Shown piece after piece: positions 1 through 8,290 of a stretch of 64,000 nucleotides of DNA. The position numbers and the translations under genes were made by a program. The stretch spans positions 5,471,001 through 5,535,000 of the forward strand of contig NZ_CP071839.1 in NCBI RefSeq assembly GCF_017526105.1, written 5' to 3'. The notes under the pieces were generated by a model. That model did not search any database, was not told the origin of the DNA, and worked only from the letters and a program-made list of their open reading frames with translations. The DNA is from Streptomyces cyanogenus. Its GTDB lineage: Bacteria; Actinomycetota; Actinomycetes; Streptomycetales; Streptomycetaceae. Position 1 is the stretch's first letter. Each line of letters begins with the position of its first letter.

Positions 1-531
1 CTGGTGAAGCAGATCCGCTCCTTCCGCCCGCAGGTGATCACCACCTACGACGAGAACGGCGGCTACCCGCACCCCGACCACATCATGACCCACAAGATCT
101 CCATGGTGGCGTTCGAGGGCGCGGCGGACACCGAGAAGTACCCCGAGGCCGAGTTCGGGCCCGCCTACCAGCCGCTGAAGCTCTACTACAACCAGGGCTT
201 CAACCGCCCGCGCACCGAGGCGCTCCACCAGGCCATGCTCGACCGCGGCCTGGACTCGCCGTACGGCGAGTGGCTCAAGCGGTGGAGCGAGATGGAGCGC
301 ACCGAGCGCACCCTGACCACCCACATCCCGTGCGCGGACTTCTTCGAGATCCGCGACAAGGCGCTGATCGCCCACGCCACGCAGATCGATCCCGACGGCG
401 GCTGGTTCAAGGTGCCGCTGGAGCTCCAGAAGGAGGTCTGGCCCACGGAGGAGTACGAGCTGGCGAAGTCCCTCGTCGACACCTCCATCCCCGAGGACGA
501 CCTCTTCGCGGGCATCCGGGACAATGCCTGA
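1..531 (+). CDS. mca: Mycothiol S-conjugate amidase, C-terminal part (5' end outside window)
   Basis: This is the C-terminal 176 codons of a LmbE/PIG-L-family zinc amidase. Mca cleaves mycothiol S-conjugates in the cytoplasm to give a mercapturic acid, which is exported, and GlcN-Ins, which is recycled; this is the actinobacterial detoxification route. The frame is open from base 1, so the true start lies upstream. Visible support is the PHPDH zinc-site motif near the left end and the long C-terminal half with YNQGFNRPRTEAL typical of Mca. MshB deacetylase is the close relative, but the tail (WFKVPLELQKEVWPTEEYEL) matches Mca. The stop overlaps the next ATG by 8 bases. Confidence 0.9.
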   Translation: MVKQIRSFRPQVITTYDENGGYPHPDHIMTHKISMVAFEGAADTEKYPEAEFGPAYQPLKLYYNQGFNRPRTEALHQAMLDRGLDSPYGEWLKRWSEMERTERTLTTHIPCADFFEIRDKALIAHATQIDPDGGWFKVPLELQKEVWPTEEYELAKSLVDTSIPEDDLFAGIRDNA

Positions 532-769
532 CATGAGCGCAAGCGTGAGCCTGGCAGTGACGCATCTCGTTCCCCTCGCCAAGGAGGTGGACGAGAACAA
601 GGTCACCCCCGGCGTCCTCGGCTTCATCGTCTTCGCGGTGATGGCCCTGGCCGTGTGGGGCCTGATGAAGTCGATGAGCAAGCACATGCAGAAGGTCGAC
701 TTCAAGGAGTCCCCGGACGCCGACGCCGAGCAGTCCCGGCAGAAGGCCGACTCGGCCCAGCAGGGCTGA
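524..769 (+). CDS. Small single-pass membrane protein downstream of mca
   Basis: Product of 81 residues with one hydrophobic helix (about residues 28-46, GVLGFIVFAVMALAVWGLM) followed by a charged cytoplasmic-type tail rich in D, E, K and Q. The ATG lies inside the last codons of mca, and a second in-frame ATG sits three codons on, so the start is uncertain by three residues. The overlap implies translation coupled to mca. Small proteins of this kind commonly follow mca in Streptomyces; no function is known to me. It ends 9 bases before the convergent STAND ATPase gene. Confidence 0.75.
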   Translation: MPDMSASVSLAVTHLVPLAKEVDENKVTPGVLGFIVFAVMALAVWGLMKSMSKHMQKVDFKESPDADAEQSRQKADSAQQG

Positions 770-778
770 CCGCACAGG

Positions 779-3700
779 TCAGCGCCCCGCCGGTACCGCC
801 ACCCCCATCACCTCCCGGGCGTGGCGGTCCGGAGTCATGCGCAGCCGCCAGGCCTGCCAGCCGGCCTCCAGCTGTACGCCCCGCTCCAGCAGCAGGGCGT
901 ACGCCGGGACGTAGTCGTCCAGCTTCTCGTCCCGCAGCGGATGCGTGGCGCGGGCCAGCCGGGCCAGCTCCTCCTGGGCGACCGCCGTGCCCACCTCCAC
1001 CCCGCCCGGCGCCGCGTACGGCAGCAGGGTGCAGCGCAGGAAGCGGGCCCAGTCCTCGCCGCGCCGGTCGCCGTACGACGAGAACAGGGTGAGCGCCTCG
1101 TCGCACAGCGCCAGCGCCTGCTGCGTGCGGGCGTTGCCCGCGTCCACCACCGCCAGCTCCAGGCACGTCCAGGCCTCGCCGTGGGCCACGCCGATCCGCT
1201 GGAAGTCGGCGCGCGCGTCCACCAGCAGCTGACGGGCGAAACCGGAATTGCGCAGCGAGCCGGTCTGCGCGGCCCGCTGGTCCCGGGTCGCCCGCGCCGA
1301 GTGGTGCCGGGCGCAGGCCAGGCCGTAGACGTCCCGAATCCGGGAGAACATCGTCCGGGACCGCTCCAGGTCGCGCACCGCCCGGTCCAGCTCGCCGGTC
1401 TCCTCCAGGGCCTGCCCCAGGTAGTACAGCGTCCACGCCTCGCCGCGCGCGTCCTCGTTGTCCCGGTGCCGGGTCACCGCCCGGCGCAGGCTCTCCACTG
1501 CGGCGGAGGCGTCGCCGTCCACCAGCCGGGCCCGGGCCAGCTGGGTCAGCGCCCAGGCCTCGCCGCGGGCGTCCTGCGTCCTGCCGTACCGCTCCAGGGC
1601 CGCCCGCAGTTCCGTCTCCGCGCGCGGTACGTCGCCCAGCCGCAGCGCCAGCTGGCCCAGCTGGAAGTGCGCCCAGGCCTCGCCGTGCACCGAGCCGCCC
1701 TCGCGGTGCAGGACCAGGGAGCGGGTGAGCAGGTCCAGCGCCTCCGCCAGCCGGGCCCGGTCCCGCTGGACGGCCGCCAGCGCGTGCATCGTCCAGGCCC
1801 GGTCCGTCGCCAGCTCCGGCGCGGCCTGCAGCTCCAGGGCCTCCTGGAGCTTGGCGGCGGCCTCGGTGAGGTTGCCCTGGTGGTGCAGCGTGATCCCGAG
1901 GGAGGTCAGGGCGCGGGCCGCCCCCGCGTCGTGGTGGGCCTCCCGGTACAGGTCGACCACCGAGGCCAGCGTGGTGCGCGCCTTGTCCAGCTCGCCCAGC
2001 TGCCGGGCCGCGATACCGGTGCGCCACTGCACCGAGCGCACCAGCAGGCCCTGGTCCACCGACTGCGCCAGCTCGCTGATCTCCCCGAGCCGGTAGAGGT
2101 CACCGCGCAGCAGGCAGTAGTCGCACAGCGCGCCGAGCAGGTTGAGCACGGCCGCCTGGTCCACGCCCTCCGCGTGCCGCAGGGCCGCCGTGATGAAGCT
2201 GGACTCGTCGTCCAGCCAGCGCAGCGCCTCGTCCAGGGAGGGGAAGCCGTGCGAGCCGAACTGGTTCGACCGCGTCGACATGTTCCCGTCGACCAGGCGC
2301 AGCACCGCGTCGGCCAGCTCCGCGTAGTTCACGATCAGCCGCTCCTGGGCCGCCGCCCGCTCGGCCGGATCCTCCTCGTCCAGCAGACGGGCGTGCGCGA
2401 AGGCCCGCACCAGATCGTGCAGCCGGTAGCGGCTGCCGCGCACATGGTCGATGAGGCCGGCCCGGGCGAGCTCCACCAGGTACCGGGTGGCCCCGGCCTC
2501 GTCGGTGGCGAGCAGGGAGGCTGCCGCCGCCCCGCCCAGCGAGGCCCGGCCCGCCAGCGCCAGCCTCCTCAGCAACCGGCGGGCGGGCTCCGGCTGGTCG
2601 GTGTAGCGCAGCCACAGTGCCCGCTCCACCGGCTCCACCGGGCCGTACGCGCCCAGGTCCGCGGCCAGCTGCCGGGGCGAGCGCGGGCCCAGCGCGGAGC
2701 CCGCGACCCGCAGCGCCAGCGGCAGCCCCCCGCACAGTTCGCGGATCCGGTCGGCCGAGTCGGCGTCGTACGGCCCCGGAACGTCCTCCGCCGACGCGCT
2801 CAGCAGCTCCTCGGCACCCGCCGCGTCCAGCGCCGGGACCGGCAGCTCGTGCACCCAGGCCGGCAGGTCGGCGGGCAGGTCGAGGGGGGTGCGGGCGGTG
2901 ACCAGGACCAGACTGTCGGAGCGCTCCGGCACCAGGGCGCGCACCTGCTCCGGATCCGAGGCGTCGTCCAGCACGATCGTCACCGGCAGCCCGGTCAGAT
3001 GCCGGTGATACAGCTCGCCGAGCCGCTTGACCTGCTGGTCGGGGGAGGACCGCTCCCGGAACAGCAGTTGCTCACGGGGTGCGCCCAGCCGGTTGAGCAG
3101 GTGCAACAGCGCGTCCCGGGTGGACAGCGGCGCCTCCTCCCGGCTGCCGCCGCGCAGGTCCACCACCACCGCGCCCCGGAAGTGGTCCCGCAACTCGTGC
3201 GCCGCGCGCACCGCGAGCGTGGTCCGGCCGGAGCCGGGCTCGCCGTGCAGGACGACGACGGTCGGCCGGGTCTCGGTGGCCGCGCGGGCCGCCTGCGCCC
3301 ACTGCCTGATCCGCCCCAGCTCCGCCCGGCGCCCCGCGAACGTGCCGTCGGCTTCGGGTAGGTGCCCGAACGACTGCTCAAGCACCGAACGCCTGCGGGC
3401 CGCCGCGCTCTTGTCCGTGCCGCGCAACGCCGGGCCACCGCCGGTCTTCTTCGTGCCCGTGGAGGAGCTCAGCACCCGCTGCTGGTCGAGGAACGGGCGG
3501 ATGCCCCGCACCTCCAGCGCGGTCAGCCACTGCAGGCGCAGCTGCTCCGGACCGCCGGGCTGGCCGGCCGCACCCGCACGGTGGTGGGCGGCCGGCAGGT
3601 GCGCGCCGGCCACCTTCACCACCGTGGCCGCGGCGCCCACCACGGCGGCGGTGGCACCCGCGCCGAGGGCCGTGCCGGTGCCCGTGCCGAGGGACAGGTC

Positions 3701-3985
3701 GGCCACGGCGGCGGCGACGGCGGCAACCGCCGCCACCAGCAAGGCCGTTCCGGCGCCGGCGCGCGCGTACCGCTGCCCGAAGGTCAGCTGTCCGGCCTCC
3801 GACTCCTCCAGTGCGCGCGTGTAGGCCTCGTACTCCTCGGCGGCCGCCCCCGCCATCGCGTCCAGCGCGCCGCGCGCCCGTGTCAGCAGCACCTGGCCGT
3901 CGACCCGTCCGCCCGACCGCCGTACCTCCTCCTCCACGGCCCGCACCAGCAACCGCTCGGCTTCCGCCCGATGACCGTCCCGCAT
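779..3985 (-). CDS. STAND NTPase: NB-ARC-like ATPase with C-terminal TPRs
   Basis: About 1068 residues. Order: charged N-terminal region, two hydrophobic segments (about 78-96 and 106-128), an NB-ARC-type nucleotide-binding core and a long helical TPR array. The core shows a P-loop GEPGSGRTT (248-256), Walker B TIVLDDASD (about 336-344), the LVTART sensor region and a GGLPLAL motif (about 419-425). The tail repeats units such as RGEAWTLYYLGQAL. The ATG at 3985 is chosen over upstream in-frame codons because GGAGGGGGAC precedes it. STAND proteins act as ligand-gated signalling ATPases; the ligand is unknown. No DNA-binding domain is seen, so it is not an AfsR/SARP regulator. The hydrophobic segments suggest membrane association. 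Confidence 0.8.
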   Translation of the reverse strand: MRDGHRAEAERLLVRAVEEEVRRSGGRVDGQVLLTRARGALDAMAGAAAEEYEAYTRALEESEAGQLTFGQRYARAGAGTALLVAAVAAVAAAVADLSLGTGTGTALGAGATAAVVGAAATVVKVAGAHLPAAHHRAGAAGQPGGPEQLRLQWLTALEVRGIRPFLDQQRVLSSSTGTKKTGGGPALRGTDKSAAARRRSVLEQSFGHLPEADGTFAGRRAELGRIRQWAQAARAATETRPTVVVLHGEPGSGRTTLAVRAAHELRDHFRGAVVVDLRGGSREEAPLSTRDALLHLLNRLGAPREQLLFRERSSPDQQVKRLGELYHRHLTGLPVTIVLDDASDPEQVRALVPERSDSLVLVTARTPLDLPADLPAWVHELPVPALDAAGAEELLSASAEDVPGPYDADSADRIRELCGGLPLALRVAGSALGPRSPRQLAADLGAYGPVEPVERALWLRYTDQPEPARRLLRRLALAGRASLGGAAAASLLATDEAGATRYLVELARAGLIDHVRGSRYRLHDLVRAFAHARLLDEEDPAERAAAQERLIVNYAELADAVLRLVDGNMSTRSNQFGSHGFPSLDEALRWLDDESSFITAALRHAEGVDQAAVLNLLGALCDYCLLRGDLYRLGEISELAQSVDQGLLVRSVQWRTGIAARQLGELDKARTTLASVVDLYREAHHDAGAARALTSLGITLHHQGNLTEAAAKLQEALELQAAPELATDRAWTMHALAAVQRDRARLAEALDLLTRSLVLHREGGSVHGEAWAHFQLGQLALRLGDVPRAETELRAALERYGRTQDARGEAWALTQLARARLVDGDASAAVESLRRAVTRHRDNEDARGEAWTLYYLGQALEETGELDRAVRDLERSRTMFSRIRDVYGLACARHHSARATRDQRAAQTGSLRNSGFARQLLVDARADFQRIGVAHGEAWTCLELAVVDAGNARTQQALALCDEALTLFSSYGDRRGEDWARFLRCTLLPYAAPGGVEVGTAVAQEELARLARATHPLRDEKLDDYVPAYALLLERGVQLEAGWQAWRLRMTPDRHAREVMGVAVPAGR

Positions 3986-4103
3986 GTCCCGTCCCCCTCC
4001 GGCGGCAACTCCTTTGCCTACGAGTGTCCTTCGGGGGAGGCGGGATGGCGAGGGGGGCACGATCAGTGGGGGTGGTGAGGGTTCGGTGTGGACCGCCGTG
4101 CGG

Positions 4104-4325
4104 CTATGCGGCGGCAGAGGATTCCTCGTCGTTCGGACCGGGTGGCTGCTCACCGGCGCGGGACGGCTCCTCGCCCCTGTTCCTGAAGCGGTGCCAGGCG
4201 TCGCGCACGTTCCTGGCCGAGTCGATCACGTCCGGCAGCTGATCCAGCAGGCCCTTCAGGGCGAACAGCAAGATCGACGCAACGCCGGCGAGGGCGAGAA
4301 CGAAGAGGATGGCCGCGCCTTCCAC
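4104..4325 (-). CDS. Small hypothetical membrane protein
   Basis: A 73-residue product with a GTG start. It has one N-terminal hydrophobic segment (about 4-26, AAILFVLALAGVASILLFAL) followed by a hydrophilic, acidic tail ending EESSAAA. It lies 118 bases upstream of the STAND ATPase start on the same strand and could be co-transcribed with it. There are no recognisable domain motifs. Coding status rests on reading-frame composition and the clean membrane-protein profile. Confidence 0.6.
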   Translation of the reverse strand: MEGAAILFVLALAGVASILLFALKGLLDQLPDVIDSARNVRDAWHRFRNRGEEPSRAGEQPPGPNDEESSAAA

Positions 4326-4359
4326 GTCTCAGTGGTCTTACTCGGTCTCCTGCACCGTG

Positions 4360-4398
4360 CTGACGCACGACGCAACCCCCTAAATGGGCTTGCGTCAG
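4360..4398. promoter_or_regulatory. Inverted repeat CTGACGCA...TGCGTCAG
   Basis: Eight-base perfect arms at 4360-4367 and 4391-4398 are separated by 23 bases in the gap between two leftward small genes. A further TGCG-type half site lies inside. It could be an operator for the 73-residue gene just to the left. No T-tract follows, so a terminator is less likely. Confidence 0.3.
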
Positions 4399-4442
4399 GC
4401 CACAGTTGCCCCTGCGACCAGCCCGGCTGCGCACGCCCAAGG

Positions 4443-4877
4443 CTAGTGCACCCCGCCCCCGGTATGTGCCGAGTCACAACGGCGTCCCGTCCCCTTTTCG
4501 CCATGGTTCTCCACCGACCACCGGCCCTTCGACAGTGCCAGCGCCACGCAGACCCCCGCCACCGCGCCCTCCGCCACCGCGCAGGCGAGGGCCTGGAGGA
4601 GGGCGGAGGCGGTGTGGGAAGTGGTTATGTCGAACCAGGCGTCCACGACCGCCACGCCGGCCGTCGCCGAGGCGGTGAGGCGGGAGCGGGGGTCACCGCG
4701 CAGGCCCAGGAGGGCTGTGGCGGCACAGCCCGCCGCCAGCAGGACGTCCAGGCCGATCCAGGCCAGCGGCCAGTGGCGGACCTGTGTGCTGCCGGGCAGG
4801 GTCACTGCCAGAACCCCCATCCACGGCACCAGCACGGCCGCCGCCACCGCCAGCAGGGTCAGCGCCCACTTCCTCAT
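4443..4877 (-). CDS. Small integral membrane protein divergent from ArsR-type regulator
   Basis: A 144-residue protein with about four hydrophobic segments: ALTLLAVAAAVLVPWMGVLA near the N-terminus, WIGLDVLLAAGCAATALLGL, a third around VVDAWFDITTSHTASALLQA, and VAEGAVAGVCVALAL. The ATG at 4877 follows GAGGAGACGGGGG. It is divergently arranged with the winged-helix regulator at 4995, and the shared spacer carries a palindrome, so it is the likely target of that regulator. Streptomyces genomes often hold such pairs of an ArsR protein with a small four-helix membrane protein; transport or sensing cannot be decided from sequence. Confidence 0.75.
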   Translation of the reverse strand: MRKWALTLLAVAAAVLVPWMGVLAVTLPGSTQVRHWPLAWIGLDVLLAAGCAATALLGLRGDPRSRLTASATAGVAVVDAWFDITTSHTASALLQALACAVAEGAVAGVCVALALSKGRWSVENHGEKGTGRRCDSAHTGGGVH

Positions 4878-4925
4878 TCCGAACCCCCGTCTCCTCGTAC
4901 CGAGCCACTGCCTCCACCGTAGACC

Positions 4926-4959
4926 GCAGAGAAAAGTCTGCAAAGAAATCTCGGCAGAC
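4926..4959. promoter_or_regulatory. Candidate ArsR-family operator (palindrome GTCTGC-N12-GCAGAC)
   Basis: Perfect 6-base arms GTCTGC (4936-4941) and GCAGAC (4954-4959) flank an A-rich 12-base spacer. A third half site GCAGA at 4926-4930 also pairs with TCTGC at 4937-4941. The element sits midway between the divergent starts at 4877 and 4995, as expected for an autoregulated divergent promoter bound by a dimeric winged-helix repressor. That binding is inferred. Confidence 0.5.
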
Positions 4960-4994
4960 ATCAGGGGCGTGTCAGGGTCTCTCACGGTTACCGT

Positions 4995-5600
4995 GTGCCC
5001 ATGACCGACGGCCTGACCGGCATGACCAGCCTGGAGCGCACCGCCCTCTACAAGTCCCTCGGCAACCCGTTGCGCCGCCGGATCCTCGACTACCTCGGCC
5101 GGCACGGCGAGGCGAACTCCACCGTGCTCGCCCGCGAACTCGGCGAGAGTTCCGGGACGACCAGCTACCACCTGCGCAAACTCGCCGAGCAGCGGCTCAT
5201 CGAGGAGATCCCGGAGAAGTCCGGCGGACGTGAACGCTGGTGGCGGGCGCTGCCCTTCCGGCACACCACGCCCGACCCGGGCACCATGGCCCCCGAGGAG
5301 TACGCGGCAGCCGTCGAGCTGGCCCACCTGAAGATCGAGTTCGACACCGCCCTGTACCGCCGCGCGCACGAGGAGTACCGCGGACCGGAGGGCTGGGCCC
5401 AGGTCCAGCGCCACGGCGGCTGGATGACCAGGGAGGAACTGCTCGCCTTCCTGCGGGAGTACCACGCCCTGCTGGACCGGTACAGCCACTCGCGCGAGGA
5501 GGCGCCGGACGGGGCGCGCCCGGTGCTGATGCGGTTCTACGCCGTACCGGAGACCGCGGACGAGCGGGCGGAGGAGCACAGCGGCGGAACGGCGGGCTGA
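4995..5600 (+). CDS. ArsR/HTH_20-type winged-helix transcriptional regulator
   Basis: About 201 residues. The N-terminal winged helix is clear: ALYKSLGNPLRRRILDYLG, then the recognition region ESSGTTSYHLRKLAEQRLIEE (about residues 53-73), then the wing with GGRERWW. The C-terminal half is helical and charged and may bind effector or dimerise. No metal-binding CxC motif is visible, so this is the metal-independent HTH_20 subgroup that represses a neighbouring membrane protein. Either GTG 4995 or ATG 5001 could start translation. The last ten codons (EEHSGGTAG) fall inside the first unit of a downstream repeat, so the natural C-terminus may have been altered by repeat spread. Confidence 0.88.
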   Translation: MPMTDGLTGMTSLERTALYKSLGNPLRRRILDYLGRHGEANSTVLARELGESSGTTSYHLRKLAEQRLIEEIPEKSGGRERWWRALPFRHTTPDPGTMAPEEYAAAVELAHLKIEFDTALYRRAHEEYRGPEGWAQVQRHGGWMTREELLAFLREYHALLDRYSHSREEAPDGARPVLMRFYAVPETADERAEEHSGGTAG

Positions 5601-5812
5601 TTCCCGGCGCTGTGGAGGAGCGGGCGAGGGAGCGCAGCGGCGGAACGGCCAGGCTGGACGGTGGGCTGACCCCGGCCCCGCCGAGGACGGGGCGAGGGGG
5701 CGCAGCGGCGGAACGGCCAGGCTGGACGGTGGGCCGGCCCCGCCCCCGGCCCCGCAACGGAGCGGATGGAGGAGCGCAGCGGCGGGACGGCGGGCTGGCC
5801 CCGGCCGGATCC
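5570..5812. repeat. GC-rich direct repeats spanning the 3' end of the ArsR gene
   Basis: A 35-base sequence is repeated exactly at 5632-5666 and 5700-5734. Shorter, diverged copies lie at about 5570-5597, inside the ArsR coding end, and 5774-5795. The shared core is CGCAGCGGCGGAACGG followed by GGGC. The array fills most of the gap between the regulator and the thioredoxin-domain gene. No ORF with good coding character fits here; the remaining bases to 5919 contain only the start region of the next gene. Confidence 0.75.
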
Positions 5813-5919
5813 GGTGCCGGCCGCCCGAGGTTCTCGCCGACGCCGCCGGTGCGGCGAAACGCGAGGTCGCCGTCCGGGCCTGACGTCCCGGTTGCCGCGT
5901 GCTGCGGCAGGATGGGGGT

Positions 5920-7953
5920 ATGCCGAATCGACTGGCCCATGAGACGTCCCCGTACCTGCTCCAGCACGCCGACAATCCCGTCGACTGGTGGCCGTGGTCC
6001 GTCGAGGCCTTCGACGAGGCCCGCAGGACCGGCAAACCCGTGCTGCTGAGCGTCGGGTACTCGAGCTGTCACTGGTGCCACGTCATGGCGCACGAGTCCT
6101 TCGAGGACCGGACCACCGCCGACTACCTCAACGAGCACTTCGTCAGCGTCAAGGTCGACCGCGAGGAGCGGCCGGACGTGGACGCCGTCTACATGGAGGC
6201 CGTCCAGGCCGCCACCGGGCAGGGCGGGTGGCCCATGACCGTGTTCCTCACGCCCGACGCCGAACCCTTCTACTTCGGCACCTACTTCCCGCCCGCCCCG
6301 CGGCACGGCATGCCGTCCTTCCGGCAGGTGCTGGAGGGCGTCCAGCAGGCCTGGACCACCCGGCACGACGAGGTCAGCGAGGTCGCCGGGAAGATCGTCC
6401 GCGACCTCGCCCAGCGGGAGATCGTCCGGCATGCCGCCGACGCGCCCGGCGAGCAGGAACTCGCCCAGGCCCTCCTCGGGCTCACCCGCGAGTACGACCC
6501 GCAGCGCGGCGGATTCGGCGGCGCGCCCAAGTTCCCGCCGTCCATGGTGCTGGAGTTCCTGCTGCGGCATCACGCCCGGACCGGCGCCGAGGGCGCGCTG
6601 CAGATGGCGCAGGACACGTGTGAGCGGATGGCCCGTGGCGGCATCTACGACCAGCTCGGCGGCGGGTTCGCCCGGTACTCCGTCGACCGTGACTGGACCG
6701 TGCCGCACTTCGAGAAGATGCTGTACGACAACGCCCTGCTGTGCCGGGTGTACGCGCATCTGTGGCGGGCCACCGGATCGGATCTCGCCCGGCGGGTCGC
6801 GCTGGAGACCGCCGACTTCCTCGTCCGCGAACTGCGCACGGAGGAGGGCGGGTTCGCCTCCGCCCTCGACGCCGACAGCGACGACGGCACCGGGCGGCAC
6901 GTGGAAGGGGCGTACTACGTGTGGACGCCCGGACAGCTTCGCGAGGTCCTCGGCGAGGATGCCGAACTCGCCGCGCAGTACTTCGGCGTGACCGATGAGG
7001 GCACCTTCGAGCACGGGCAGTCCGTCCTCCAACTCCCGCAGACGGAAGGCGTGTTCGACGCCGAGAAGGTCGAGTCCGTCAGGCGCCGGCTGCTCGACGC
7101 TCGCGCGCGGCGGGCCGCGCCCGGCCGGGACGACAAGGTCGTCGCCGCCTGGAACGGGCTCGCCGTCGCCGCGCTCGCCGAGACCGGCGCCTACTTCGAC
7201 CGGCCCGACCTGACCGAGGCCGCCGTCGGCGCCGCCGACCTGCTCGTCCGCGTCCACCTGGACGAACACGCCCGGCTCGCCCGCACCAGCAAGGACGGCC
7301 GGGTCGGCCCCAACGCCGGCGTGCTGGAGGACTACGCCGACGTCGCCGAGGGGTTCCTCGCGCTCGCCTCCGTGACCGGCGAGGGCGTCTGGCTCGACTT
7401 CGCCGGACTGCTCCTCGACCATGTCCTGGCCCGCTTCGCCGACCGGGAGAGCGGCGCCCTGTACGACACCGCCTCCGACGCCGAGCAGCTCATCCGCCGG
7501 CCCCAGGACCCCACGGACAACGCCGCGCCCTCCGGCTGGACCGCCGCGGCCGGCGCCCTGCTGAGCTACGCCGCCCACACCGGCTCCGAGTCCCACCGGA
7601 CCGCGGCCGAGCGGGCGCTGGGCATCGTGAAGACGCTCGGGCCGCGGGTGCCCCGGTTCATCGGATGGGGGCTGGCGGTCGCCGAGGCGCTGCTCGACGG
7701 GCCGCGCGAGGTGGCGGTCGTCGGACCGGACCCGAACGACGAGCGGACGGCCGCCCTGCACCGTACGGCGCTGCTGGGTGCCGCCCCGGGTGCCGTCGTC
7801 GCCTGCGGCACGCCCGGCAGCGACGAGTTCCCGCTGCTCGCCGGCCGCGACCTCGTCGACGGCGCACCGACCGCGTACGTCTGCCGCGGCTTCGTCTGCG
7901 ACCTGCCGGTGACGGACCCGTCGGCCCTGCGAGAGAAGCTGACGGTTTCCTGA
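5920..7953 (+). CDS. Thioredoxin-domain protein of the YyaL/SPATA20 family (DUF255)
   Basis: 677 residues, the usual family length. The N-terminal thioredoxin-like domain begins with PNRLAHETSPYLLQHADNPV and contains the CHWCHVM motif near residue 50. The rest is the (alpha/alpha)6-like region with GGFGGAPKFP and DNALL motifs and a glycosidase-like helical fold. Members are cytosolic and conserved from bacteria to humans, but no reaction is firmly assigned. ATG 5920 follows GGATGGGGGT and matches the conserved family start; an upstream in-frame ATG at 5899 is rejected. It appears to be monocistronic. Confidence 0.93.
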   Translation: MPNRLAHETSPYLLQHADNPVDWWPWSVEAFDEARRTGKPVLLSVGYSSCHWCHVMAHESFEDRTTADYLNEHFVSVKVDREERPDVDAVYMEAVQAATGQGGWPMTVFLTPDAEPFYFGTYFPPAPRHGMPSFRQVLEGVQQAWTTRHDEVSEVAGKIVRDLAQREIVRHAADAPGEQELAQALLGLTREYDPQRGGFGGAPKFPPSMVLEFLLRHHARTGAEGALQMAQDTCERMARGGIYDQLGGGFARYSVDRDWTVPHFEKMLYDNALLCRVYAHLWRATGSDLARRVALETADFLVRELRTEEGGFASALDADSDDGTGRHVEGAYYVWTPGQLREVLGEDAELAAQYFGVTDEGTFEHGQSVLQLPQTEGVFDAEKVESVRRRLLDARARRAAPGRDDKVVAAWNGLAVAALAETGAYFDRPDLTEAAVGAADLLVRVHLDEHARLARTSKDGRVGPNAGVLEDYADVAEGFLALASVTGEGVWLDFAGLLLDHVLARFADRESGALYDTASDAEQLIRRPQDPTDNAAPSGWTAAAGALLSYAAHTGSESHRTAAERALGIVKTLGPRVPRFIGWGLAVAEALLDGPREVAVVGPDPNDERTAALHRTALLGAAPGAVVACGTPGSDEFPLLAGRDLVDGAPTAYVCRGFVCDLPVTDPSALREKLTVS

Positions 7954-7954
7954 G

Positions 7955-8260
7955 CAGGCGGTACGCCCTGCCGACGGAACCGGACGGGGCGTCCGCCCGC
8001 CGCACGCGGCGCAGGAAGCGCATGCCCTCCTTCGCCGTGGACCCGGACGCGCCCGCGTGCCGCTCCCCGGAGGCGTACGGCACCTCGGCGATCCCGCGCG
8101 GGCGGCACCGTACGGCCGGTTCCGGCAGGATCCGGTGGCCGAGCGGCTGCAGCGCCTCGTCCTCGGCGGCGGCCCGGTCCACCGCCGTACGCGCGGGATG
8201 GCGAAGAAGCCGCTCATCAGGTCGGTGAGCCCGCACGGCGGCCGTCCTGGCCGCCGCCGC
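7955..8260 (-). pseudogene. Remnant of a DPM1-like family 2 glycosyltransferase (C-terminal fragment, frameshifted)
   Basis: On the minus strand one frame encodes LTDLMSGFFAIPR (8190-8228), the DPMSGFF signature of dolichyl/polyprenyl-phosphate mannose synthases. A different frame continues with VDRAAAEDEALQPLGHRILPE, then RGIAEVPYASGERHAG, STAKEGMRFLRRV and GRAYRLL, in the same order as the family's C-terminal half. The N-terminal catalytic half is missing, at least one frameshift separates the pieces, and no stop precedes the yyaL-like gene end. It is therefore a dead gene. It adjoins an intact glycosyltransferase and a GT39-like gene that would use a polyprenyl-phosphate sugar. Confidence 0.6.
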
Positions 8261-8290
8261 CGACGATCGGGACGTGGGCGGGCAGTGCCG

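Noticed and set aside
821..3361. Very long plus-strand open frame (846 codons) opposite the STAND ATPase
   Set aside because: It is the antisense shadow of a gene with clear NB-ARC and TPR motifs; its composition is Gln/Arg/Val-rich with no domain pattern.
5601..5919. CRISPR array
   Set aside because: The repeats are GC-rich, irregularly spaced, with only two exact copies and no cas genes.
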